A stretch of DNA of 37,854 bases from Deltaproteobacteria bacterium. GTDB taxonomy: Bacteria; UBA10199; JADGCS01. The stretch is taken from the NCBI GenBank assembly GCA_015228875.1, contig JADGCS010000038.1, positions 1-37,854 of the forward strand, in the 5' to 3' direction. Positions within the stretch are counted from its first letter, which is position 1; each line of letters starts with the position of its first letter. The notes beneath the pieces are model-generated. The model was not told the origin of the DNA and searched no databases. It saw only the letters and a program-made list of their open reading frames with translations. A program made the translations under genes and the position numbers. Shown piece after piece: positions 24,755 to 31,598 of the stretch.

Positions 24755-25969
24755 ATGTTCCACAGAATCATATCACCTTCAAATAACAACAGTTTTTTTG
24801 TTTTTGGGCCTAGGGGTTCGGGAAAAACTACATGGCTAAAGCACTTCTTTAAGGACATCAAACATATTTGGCTTGACCTGCTCAATACCGATTTAGAAAC
24901 AGAATTTACCCTTGCACCCTCAACCCTTAAGGCAAGGATAAAACATATCGAGGCAGACACATGGGTTGTCATAGACGAGGTGCAGAAGGTTCCAAAACTC
25001 TTGGATGTTGTCCATCAACAAATAGAAGAGAAAAAAATCAAGTTTGCCCTGACAGGATCGAGTGCGCGTAAGCTTAAAAGGGGGGCCGCAAACCTCCTTT
25101 CAGGTCGTGCGTTTGTGTATTACATGCACCCGTTAACATGGTATGAGTTAAGACACAATCAAACGATCTCAACCGATGATCTCATGCACTTTGGATCTTT
25201 GCCACGAGTCTTTTATCTTAATTCTCCAAAAGAGAAGGCAGAATATCTCAGGTCCTATACACAAACATATCTTTCGGAAGAAATTGTTGCCGAACAGCTT
25301 GTCAGAAATCTTGCTCCCTTCAGAAGATTTTTACCTGTGGCCGCACAATGTAACGGACAAATCATCAATTATGCAAAGATAGCACATGATGTTGGCGTTG
25401 ATGATAAAAGCATTCATTCATATTACGATATTCTTGAAGATACCCACATTGGTTTTAGATTGTATCCCTTTGTTTCATCATTTAGAAAAAGGATTGGCCA
25501 CAAACCCAAGTTTTACCTTTTTGACACAGGTGTTGCTCGTGCCTTGTCGCGTATGCTTGATGTTCCCCTGATCCCTCAGACATCTTTGTACGGAGATGTA
25601 TTTGAACACCTTGTGATCTTAGAATTTCGCAGATTGTGTTCAACATTTTATCCCGATTATGAACTCTCGTTTATAAAAACAAAAGACAACGCTGAAATTG
25701 ATCTTTTAATCGACAGACCTGGCAAGGTCCCTGCATTGATAGAAATAAAATCCACAACGCGTATTGACGAGACGCATCTGAGAACCATCAAGGCCTTGTC
25801 GATGGATTTAGGGCCTTGTGATGCCTATTGTTTGTCCCAAGACCCCTCACAAAAAAGCTGGGGCAATGTTGTCTGCCTTTCGTGGCAGGAGGGCATAAAG
25901 ACAATCCTCAAAGAAATATTCCTGCATGACAACAATCTCACAAAGACACAAAAGGGCCCTGTTTTTTAG
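24755..25969 (+). CDS. AAA ATPase with DUF4143 domain
   Basis: A 404-aa protein of the widespread AAA_14/DUF4143 family. Walker A GPRGSGKTT is at residues 18-26, Walker B WVVIDEVQKVP at 70-80, and the sensor stretch LTGSSARKLKRG near 100. The C-terminal part contains an EIDLLID ... ALIEIKST arrangement, similar to PD-(D/E)xK nuclease-like folds found in this family. Its role is not established; such genes behave as dispersed accessory genes. It is monocistronic and rightward between two leftward transporter blocks, followed by a repeat-rich gap, consistent with an acquired gene. Confidence 0.85.
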   Translation: MFHRIISPSNNNSFFVFGPRGSGKTTWLKHFFKDIKHIWLDLLNTDLETEFTLAPSTLKARIKHIEADTWVVIDEVQKVPKLLDVVHQQIEEKKIKFALTGSSARKLKRGAANLLSGRAFVYYMHPLTWYELRHNQTISTDDLMHFGSLPRVFYLNSPKEKAEYLRSYTQTYLSEEIVAEQLVRNLAPFRRFLPVAAQCNGQIINYAKIAHDVGVDDKSIHSYYDILEDTHIGFRLYPFVSSFRKRIGHKPKFYLFDTGVARALSRMLDVPLIPQTSLYGDVFEHLVILEFRRLCSTFYPDYELSFIKTKDNAEIDLLIDRPGKVPALIEIKSTTRIDETHLRTIKALSMDLGPCDAYCLSQDPSQKSWGNVVCLSWQEGIKTILKEIFLHDNNLTKTQKGPVF

Positions 25970-26001
25970 AATGATGACCGAGACCTTTTTTATTGCCGGT
26001 C

Positions 26002-26447
26002 TCACTGGTCTCTAAAGGCCATCTCTATGGCACCCAGGGGGAGGACCTCAGCGGGGATCGTGCGGCCCGCTACAGACAGAAGAATGGCGTCAGGACTGTA
26101 CATAGAGCCTATTCGAAAACCTAACGCGGTGAACGTGTTTTCTTAATACATCCCGTAGGGATGGAGGAGCCTAGCCGTAGGCTTTAGCCTACGGATTCAA
26201 GGTGGTGAAGGATTTGCGCCCTGAAGGGGCGCAGGGCTTGACCTACACCCCTTCAGGGTGTGAAAATATTTTCCCGCAATAAACCGTAGGCTGAAGCCTA
26301 CGGCTAGGCTCCTGTGTCGCATCCGCGACACCGCGAATATCAAGGTTTAGAGACCGTTAAAATCTTATGATAAGAGGTTTTCGAATAAGCTCTAAGTACA
26401 ACAAACAATGTTGTGATAGCAAAACCCGCAATAAACAGATTTTTCAC
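26002..26447 (-). pseudogene. Small gene after oppF, interrupted by the MITE-like element
   Basis: A GTG at 26447-26445 overlaps the oppF stop (GTGA). It reads KNLFIAGFAITTLFVV, a typical membrane or signal segment, then runs into the element at 26400. On the far side of the element (from 26096) an open frame reads SPDAILLSVAGRTIPAEVLP, then LGAIEMAFRDQ and a TGA at 26002. The two halves are in different phases across the ~304-bp insert. They look like the start and end of one small envelope protein. I do not recognise it. Confidence 0.5.
26097..26400. mobile_element. MITE-like element (~304 bp) built of nested hairpins
   Basis: Terminal inverted repeats 26097-26122 and 26375-26400 match at 24 of 26 bases (TGTAC-x-TAGAGC ... 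CGAAAACCT). A second inverted pair, 26165-26194 and 26284-26313, matches at 29 of 30. Smaller hairpins are CATCCC/GGGATG (26149-26163), GCGCCC/GGGCGC (26216-26232), ACACCC/GGGTGT (26245-26261) and GTGTCGC/GCGACAC (26314-26331). The loops TGAAG and CTTCA are complementary. There is no coding capacity. A 2-bp AC may be the target duplication. Confidence 0.8.
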
Positions 26448-27424
26448 CTGTTAAAACACGCAACCTTGTGCAGGGCACCATCACCCGCCACATCATCAAG
26501 CACAGGCATCGCGTGTCGGCACTCCTCCGTGGCCTTAAAACACCGGGGATGAAAGGGACAGCCGGATGGAGGATGAATGGGAGAGGGCACATCACCCTTA
26601 AGAATAATCCTCTCCCTGCTGTTTTTTAAATCGGGCTCAGGAACAGGGATCGCCGAAAGGAGTGACAACGTATAGGGGTGAGAGGGCCTGTTAAAGAGCG
26701 CCCTCTTTTCTGCTATCTCAACGATGTGACCAAGGTACATCACGGCGACCTCGTCGCTGACATACTCGACAACCGCAAGGTTATGCGCGATAAAAATATA
26801 GGTGATGCCAAACTCCCGCTGAAGTTCTATCATGAGATTGATAATCTGCGATTGAATGGACACATCAAGCGCCGATACCGGCTCGTCAGCAATAATCAAT
26901 TTGGGCCTTAAGGCAAGCGCCCTCGCAATACCGATCCTCTGCCGCTGACCACCCGAAAATTCGTGCGGGTAGCGCGACAAGGCCTCTTTTCTCATTCCCA
27001 CAATGGCCAAAATCGCTTCAACCTTTTTTTTCCTATCTTCACGCGTGCCGATCCTGTGAATGTTTAAAGGCTCACCTATGATACTCCCCACCGTCATCCT
27101 GGGGTTAAGACTCGCATAGGGGTCCTGAAAGATCATCTGCATGTCCTGCCTTAATTTAAGCAGCGCATCTGGTTTGAGTGAAAATACGTCGCGGCCCTCA
27201 AAGACCGCCCCGCCGCTGTCAGGTTCATACAACCTGAGCAAAGTCTTGCCCAGTGTGGACTTGCCACACCCGGATTCGCCAACAACACCGAGGGTGCGCC
27301 CTCTTTTAAGGGAAAAGCTCACCCCATTAAGGGCATTGACCCTGGCGATCTTACGGTAAAATATCCCCCCATGTATGGGGAATGTTTTTTTGAGGTTTGA
27401 TGCTGTAAGAATAATATCGTTCAT
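26444..27424 (-). CDS. OppF/DppF-type ATPase of the Yej-like importer (pair 2)
   Basis: A 326-aa protein with Walker A GESGCGKS (49-56), FQDPYASLNPRMTV, signature FSGGQRQR, Walker B LIIADEPVSALD, and the C-terminal GCPFHPRCFKATEEC zone. It is the last intact gene of the leftward yej operon, 46 bp after the oppD-like gene. In E. coli the two ATPase halves are fused in YejF; here they are separate proteins. Together with YejB/YejE it would drive uptake of oligopeptides. A small broken gene overlapped its stop. Confidence 0.88.
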   Translation of the reverse strand: MNDIILTASNLKKTFPIHGGIFYRKIARVNALNGVSFSLKRGRTLGVVGESGCGKSTLGKTLLRLYEPDSGGAVFEGRDVFSLKPDALLKLRQDMQMIFQDPYASLNPRMTVGSIIGEPLNIHRIGTREDRKKKVEAILAIVGMRKEALSRYPHEFSGGQRQRIGIARALALRPKLIIADEPVSALDVSIQSQIINLMIELQREFGITYIFIAHNLAVVEYVSDEVAVMYLGHIVEIAEKRALFNRPSHPYTLSLLSAIPVPEPDLKNSRERIILKGDVPSPIHPPSGCPFHPRCFKATEECRHAMPVLDDVAGDGALHKVACFNR

Positions 27425-27470
27425 GTTTGTAAAAATCGTCTCTCGACAGTTTTAAGACTCTGAGCAAGTG

Positions 27471-28604
27471 TCACTCCAACGGGAACCAGCAGGCAACCTG
27501 TCTCTTATCACTCCCGACAACTGTTTTGAGTTCGGGTTCTGTTTGTCTGCAGAGCGCCTGACATTTAAAACACCGATCCGCAAAGCGGCACCCCTGCGGG
27601 GGATTAAAAAGATCAGGGACCATCCCCTCGATCGTGGATAATGGGCCTTCCCTTGTTCTTCCCATACGAGGAATACAATCCATCAAACCCTTTGTGTAGG
27701 GATGCAGCGGGTGTTTAAAAATTTCATAAACAGAGGCCGTCTCGAGTATTTCGCCCGCGTACATCACCACAACATCATCGCAGGTCTCGGCAACAACCCC
27801 AAGATCATGGGTGATCAAGACCGTCGCCATGCCGCCCTCTTCCTTAAGACGGCACATGAGTTCAAGGATCTGCGCCTGTATCGTTACATCGAGGGCCGTT
27901 GTCGGTTCATCAGCGATGAGAAGACACGGAGACAAAGAAAGCGCCATCGCGATCATGACCCTCTGACGCTGCCCGCCGCTCAACTGGTGCGGATAGTCCT
28001 TAAGCCTGCCCTGTGGTTCCGGAATGCCAACGCGTTCCAGCATCTTGACAGACCGCTCCCTTATTTCATCCATCGGATATTTACAATGCAGCCTGTACAC
28101 CTCGGCCATTTGATGTTCGATGGTGTAGACAGGATTAAGGGCTGTCATGGGTTCTTGAAAAATCATCGCGATTTCTTTTCCACGGACCAGACGCATCTCC
28201 TCGATGGGGATCTTTAAAAGATCCCTTCCCTTAAACAGGATCTCTCCGCCTGTAATCTCACCAGGAGGTGTGGGGATCAGCCTCATGACAGCAAAGGCGC
28301 TCGCCGATTTGCCGCAACCCGACTCGCCCACAAGCCCCGTCGTCCGCCCCGCCTTGACATCAAAGGAGGTCCCCGACACAGCCGTGAGCCTGCGCCCCTC
28401 AATGGTAAACTCGACCTTGAGGTTGCGCACTTGAAGCACTAAGCAGTGCTTTTCTTCGCGTTTCGGTATCAATTTCTGCACGGTATCCGCCCGCGTAGAA
28501 TCCGGCGCATGGCGCCAAACATGAAACCCTTCATGTTTGATCGCATTGCACTCCGCACTATGCGAGTTAGGGATTGCGGGTTCTTGTTGCTGCATGATCG
28601 TCAT
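27471..28604 (-). CDS. OppD/DppD-type ATPase of the Yej-like importer, PE-2 in the N-terminus
   Basis: A 377-aa protein. The start at 28604 (MTIMQQQEP), preceded by GAGGGCAGG, is followed by about 46 residues encoded by a long-form PE-2. The family sequence begins only then: VLQVRNLKVEFTIEG. Walker A GESGCGKS is at 93-100, signature LSGGQRQR, Walker B LLIADEPTTALD, and the C-terminal zone GCRFADRCFKCQALC. The extension before strand 1 is probably tolerated. The gene begins 16 bp after the yejA-like stop. A leaderless or internal start after the element is not favoured, as no good ribosome site is seen there. Confidence 0.88.
   Translation of the reverse strand: MTIMQQQEPAIPNSHSAECNAIKHEGFHVWRHAPDSTRADTVQKLIPKREEKHCLVLQVRNLKVEFTIEGRRLTAVSGTSFDVKAGRTTGLVGESGCGKSASAFAVMRLIPTPPGEITGGEILFKGRDLLKIPIEEMRLVRGKEIAMIFQEPMTALNPVYTIEHQMAEVYRLHCKYPMDEIRERSVKMLERVGIPEPQGRLKDYPHQLSGGQRQRVMIAMALSLSPCLLIADEPTTALDVTIQAQILELMCRLKEEGGMATVLITHDLGVVAETCDDVVVMYAGEILETASVYEIFKHPLHPYTKGLMDCIPRMGRTREGPLSTIEGMVPDLFNPPQGCRFADRCFKCQALCRQTEPELKTVVGSDKRQVACWFPLE
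28435..28570 (-). repeat. PE-2 long form at the 5' end of oppD-like gene (pair 2)
   Basis: The terminal palindrome is AGCACTGCTTAGTGCT, a third different but perfect version. The internal hairpin is AAACATGAA/TTCATGTTT where the copy at 1592 has GGACATGAA/TTCATGTCC: two pairs have changed together. The first hairpin is CTCGCA/TGCGGAG. It is translated in the same frame as the pair-1 copy (both encode TRADT-x-QKL-x-PKR). Confidence 0.85.
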
Positions 28605-28620
28605 GACCTGCCCTCTCTAT

Positions 28621-30597
28621 TCACTTGAGTAACCCGTGAGGGTCGACTTCTATCTTATCGTTGACATTCGGGATCTCCCGCCCCTCCTGCATCGCCTGCT
28701 TGAGCCTTGTATCAAGCTCCTCGTCAAACCAGTAGGTCATGTACTCATTGGCTGACGACGTATACAGGGGTTCGTAGTCATCAGGGTGACGCAGGTTGTT
28801 CCAGAACAGGACACGAAGGTAAGGGGCATGCCAGAAAGGAATGTAAAACGCCTCATCTTTAACGATCTCGTCAATCCTGTGCACGGCCTTGACGCGCTCG
28901 TTAAAATCGAGATTGGTATTGTAAACAGCGATCAGACTGTCTATTTCTTTATCAGCAAAAGAAAAGAAATTATTGTTATTGCTGGTCCTCGCGTAATCCG
29001 AATGAAGGTATTGCTCGATAGACGGGTAAACCTCGCCGCTCATGCTGATAAGCATCACTTGAAAATTTCTCTCAAGCCCGTCCTTAAAGGCCTTGGCGCC
29101 ATCAACCAGCCTGAGCTTCATCTCGACACCCGCTTTTTTTAAGTCTTCGACATAAACCGTCAGGTGAGGGGTGAGCCCCTGAGAACCGTAGGTGAGCGTA
29201 AACGAACACCTCTCACCCTTATCGTTAACCAGAATCCCGTCAGCCCCCCTTTTGAGCCAACCCGCCTCTTTTAAGTGGGCATCGGCCTTTGCGGGGTCGT
29301 AAGGGTACGACGGCAAAGCCTCATTTGCGTACTGCGTCCCCTCAAAAAAAGAATTAAGCCTGGTATAGTCGTTGTACATGATGTTTTTATTGATCTTGTC
29401 AAAATCAAAGAGGTGCTGCAGTGCCTTGCGAAATGCGATATTTTTAATGAGGGGGTCTTTATAATTCATCGCCATGCCAAATTTGCCGGCAGGTTTTTTT
29501 ACATAGATTTTTCTTTTGACCACCCAGCCCTTTTTAACGGCATCAAAATTGGTCTCGGTGGCCCATGTCTGGGCCGTCCCGACATTAAAGAACGTCAACT
29601 CCCCCTTGATAAAATGTCTGAAGGCCGATTGTTCGTCCCGGATTATTTTTAAATCAATCTTGTCAAAATTGAACCTGCCCTTGTAATACCGTTTATGATC
29701 ACCCCACCAGCCCTTGACCCTTGCAAACCTGACATAGCGGCCGTCCTTGAAAGAATCGATCACATAGGGTCCCACACAGACCGGCCTCTGCCAGTTTGCC
29801 CTTTTGACCCAGTCCGCAGTTAATTGAGTCGCGTGCCGCGCCACTGGTGTGACCTGAAAGTCAAAGAGAGCCCTCCAACTCGGATAAGCCCCGACAATCT
29901 TGATCGTGTGATCGTCTATCTTCTCAACAGAAACAAGCTTCTCCTTGTAATACTTGTTATAAAAAGGATCCTTGATCTCGTCACTCAGCATCATCTCGTA
30001 GCCAAAGAGAAAGTCATCAGCCGTCAAAGGCGTGCCATCACCAAATTTAACGTCGGGGTCAATTTTGAAATAAATGGTCTTCTGGTCTGCCATCACGGCC
30101 CAATGTGTGGCAATACCGGGGATAGGATTAAGGGTGTAGGGGTGCCGATCCACCAGATTAAAATCAAGACAACTGACCCGGTTCCAGTTTGCAAAATAAT
30201 CGTTGGAGTTTGGGCCAAACAGCCTGAATGTTAAAGGGTAAGAAGGTGCAAATGTTTTAAGGACACCGCCTGTCTTTGCGCGTGGGTCTGCATACACAGC
30301 CTCATGGTCATTTGTCTCCCATTTAATGTCGGCAGGGAGCACAGCCGTTACCGGGTATGTCTTGACCGCAATTTTATCTCCACTGCCCGCTGATTTATCA
30401 CCTGAGCAGGAGAGAAAAAAAATTGAGAGGAACATGATGATAAACCCTGTGGTCAATAAACAAGTTAATAACTTGACTATGATGCCCCGAAGGAAATCCC
30501 CTTGGGGGACGCGATTGAATTCCTCCATTTTGCGAGAAATGCACCCGCGCCCTGTCGACTTTGAAATCCCTACACATAAATTTAATTTGGTTTGCAT
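28621..30597 (-). CDS. yejA: YejA-like peptide-binding protein (SBP family 5), PE-1 in the leader
   Basis: A 658-aa ABC substrate-binding protein. Family 5 features are KFGDGTPLTADDFLFGYEMM, KIVGAYPSW, GPYVIDSFKDGRYV and an ending with YMTYWFDEELD. Its length is that of YejA rather than OppA. The leader is unusual: the ATG at 30597 gives MQTKLN, then about 40 residues from a PE-1 copy, and only then the hydrophobic LLTTGFIIMFLSIFFLSCSG, a lipoprotein-like signal with C64. An internal ATG at 30435 (MFLSIFFLSC) could give a short leader. The protein would sit on the outer side of the inner membrane and feed peptides to YejB/YejE. It is separated from yejE by a KilA-N gene. Confidence 0.85.
   Translation of the reverse strand: MQTKLNLCVGISKSTGRGCISRKMEEFNRVPQGDFLRGIIVKLLTCLLTTGFIIMFLSIFFLSCSGDKSAGSGDKIAVKTYPVTAVLPADIKWETNDHEAVYADPRAKTGGVLKTFAPSYPLTFRLFGPNSNDYFANWNRVSCLDFNLVDRHPYTLNPIPGIATHWAVMADQKTIYFKIDPDVKFGDGTPLTADDFLFGYEMMLSDEIKDPFYNKYYKEKLVSVEKIDDHTIKIVGAYPSWRALFDFQVTPVARHATQLTADWVKRANWQRPVCVGPYVIDSFKDGRYVRFARVKGWWGDHKRYYKGRFNFDKIDLKIIRDEQSAFRHFIKGELTFFNVGTAQTWATETNFDAVKKGWVVKRKIYVKKPAGKFGMAMNYKDPLIKNIAFRKALQHLFDFDKINKNIMYNDYTRLNSFFEGTQYANEALPSYPYDPAKADAHLKEAGWLKRGADGILVNDKGERCSFTLTYGSQGLTPHLTVYVEDLKKAGVEMKLRLVDGAKAFKDGLERNFQVMLISMSGEVYPSIEQYLHSDYARTSNNNNFFSFADKEIDSLIAVYNTNLDFNERVKAVHRIDEIVKDEAFYIPFWHAPYLRVLFWNNLRHPDDYEPLYTSSANEYMTYWFDEELDTRLKQAMQEGREIPNVNDKIEVDPHGLLK
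30461..30577 (-). repeat. PE-1 copy G with a 27-bp extra hairpin, in frame in yejA leader
   Basis: 117 bp: the 90-bp unit plus 27 bp (around 30481-30508) that forms its own stem, CCCCGAAGG/CCTTGGGG. Both lengths are multiples of three, so the frame is open. The first palindrome is CAAGTTAATAACTTG. It is read in a different reverse frame from copy H. Confidence 0.9.
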
Positions 30598-30603
30598 AAT
30601 AAT

Positions 30604-31434
30604 TTATTTTAGTAATTTCTTAACCGTTTTATTTGTCAAAAGTGATTTCATTTGGACAATTGCAATCTCGTTAAGTTTGAGTAGCCTCTCTTGTTGGGGC
30701 ATTCCCATTTTAATAAATTCAGCGTTAAAACTCTCAAGATTTGCAAGACAGACGAGTTGATACACATCTGCATAATCACGCATATTACCTTCTTTGTTTT
30801 TATTTTTTGATTGCCATGCTTGTGCAGTCATCCCAAAAAGAGCGACATTTAAAACGTCTGCTTCGTTTGCATAGACAACAGTGGCTTCTTTGGCAGATAA
30901 TTTTAGCGGCAGGACAATATTTTCTTTTATAGAATCCGTATGGATTTTATAATTGATTTTGGTGAGCATGCGCTTGGCATCCCAGCCAAGAATTAATTTT
31001 TGGTTCTCTTGAACTTTTAGTCGTTGAAACTCTTTTATTAAATACAGTTTAAATTCTGGTGAAATCCATGTGGCAAATTCAAAAGCAATGTCTTTATGGG
31101 CAAAAGTGCCGCCATATCGTCCCGTCGACGACTGTATCCCTATGGCATTTGTGGACTTAATCCATTTTGAGGAGGATAAAATAAACCCATTGGAACCGGC
31201 TTCATTTCTAATGTTACCGAATTCAGTAACATTAAAATTGGGATTGTGAAGCTGTTCCCATGCCCCAATAAATTGAATGGTATATTTTGTAGAAAGCCAA
31301 TGTGCGATGACAATTCCCGTAGATTCTGGGTCTTTAAATCTGGCAATATCTGTCAATGAAATATAGTCATTTTCGTTTTCTGATAAATTGACTGCAATGA
31401 TCTTATTTTCGATCTCTATTTTTTGTTTTTTCAT
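30604..31434 (-). CDS. KilA-N domain protein inserted in the yej operon
   Basis: A 276-aa protein whose N-terminal ~110 residues match the KilA-N DNA-binding domain (YISLTDIARFKD, WLSTKYTIQFIGAWEQLHNP). The central FAHKDIAFEFATWISPEFKLYLIKEF is the conserved phage-type KilA-N core. The C-terminal half, with SAKEATVVYANEADVLNVALFG and a final helical region, is characteristic of chromosomal KilA-N proteins of unknown role. It overlaps a 50-aa ORF by ATGA and separates yejE from yejA, which belong together in other genomes. It is relatively AT-rich compared with the transporter genes, suggesting acquisition as a small cassette. Its function as regulator, toxin or defence component is not shown. 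Confidence 0.8.
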   Translation of the reverse strand: MKKQKIEIENKIIAVNLSENENDYISLTDIARFKDPESTGIVIAHWLSTKYTIQFIGAWEQLHNPNFNVTEFGNIRNEAGSNGFILSSSKWIKSTNAIGIQSSTGRYGGTFAHKDIAFEFATWISPEFKLYLIKEFQRLKVQENQKLILGWDAKRMLTKINYKIHTDSIKENIVLPLKLSAKEATVVYANEADVLNVALFGMTAQAWQSKNKNKEGNMRDYADVYQLVCLANLESFNAEFIKMGMPQQERLLKLNEIAIVQMKSLLTNKTVKKLLK

Positions 31435-31583
31435 ATGTTTGCAAATAAATACTCCGATAAAACAACCTCTTTCGGACTACCGTAGTAACGGCCGTCTTGC
31501 GCACGTGTTGCTTTAAAAAAATCAGCAGGTATATCTCGTTTGAGTGTCCCCAATATTTTTAACGGTTTTGAGCCAGTGTTCAT
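31431..31583 (-). CDS. 50-aa ORF translationally coupled to the KilA-N gene
   Basis: ATG at 31583 and TGA at 31433-31431, the latter overlapping the KilA-N start (ATGA). GGGGGCAG lies upstream as a ribosome site. The product starts MNTGSKPLKILGTLKRD and includes FFKATRAQDGRYYGSPKEVV; it is soluble, basic at the start and unrelated to anything I recognise. The tight overlap argues that it is real and functions with the KilA-N protein. It begins 15 bp after the yejE stop. Confidence 0.55.
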   Translation of the reverse strand: MNTGSKPLKILGTLKRDIPADFFKATRAQDGRYYGSPKEVVLSEYLFANI

Positions 31584-31598
31584 TATTCTGCCCCCATT

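Noticed and set aside
25975..26012. GAGACC ... GGTCTC hairpin as an intrinsic terminator of the AAA ATPase gene
   Set aside because: The T-run is in the loop, not after the stem, so it does not fit the standard form.
26097..26400. Insertion sequence with its own transposase
   Set aside because: Only about 304 bp, with no coding frame; it can only be a non-autonomous element.
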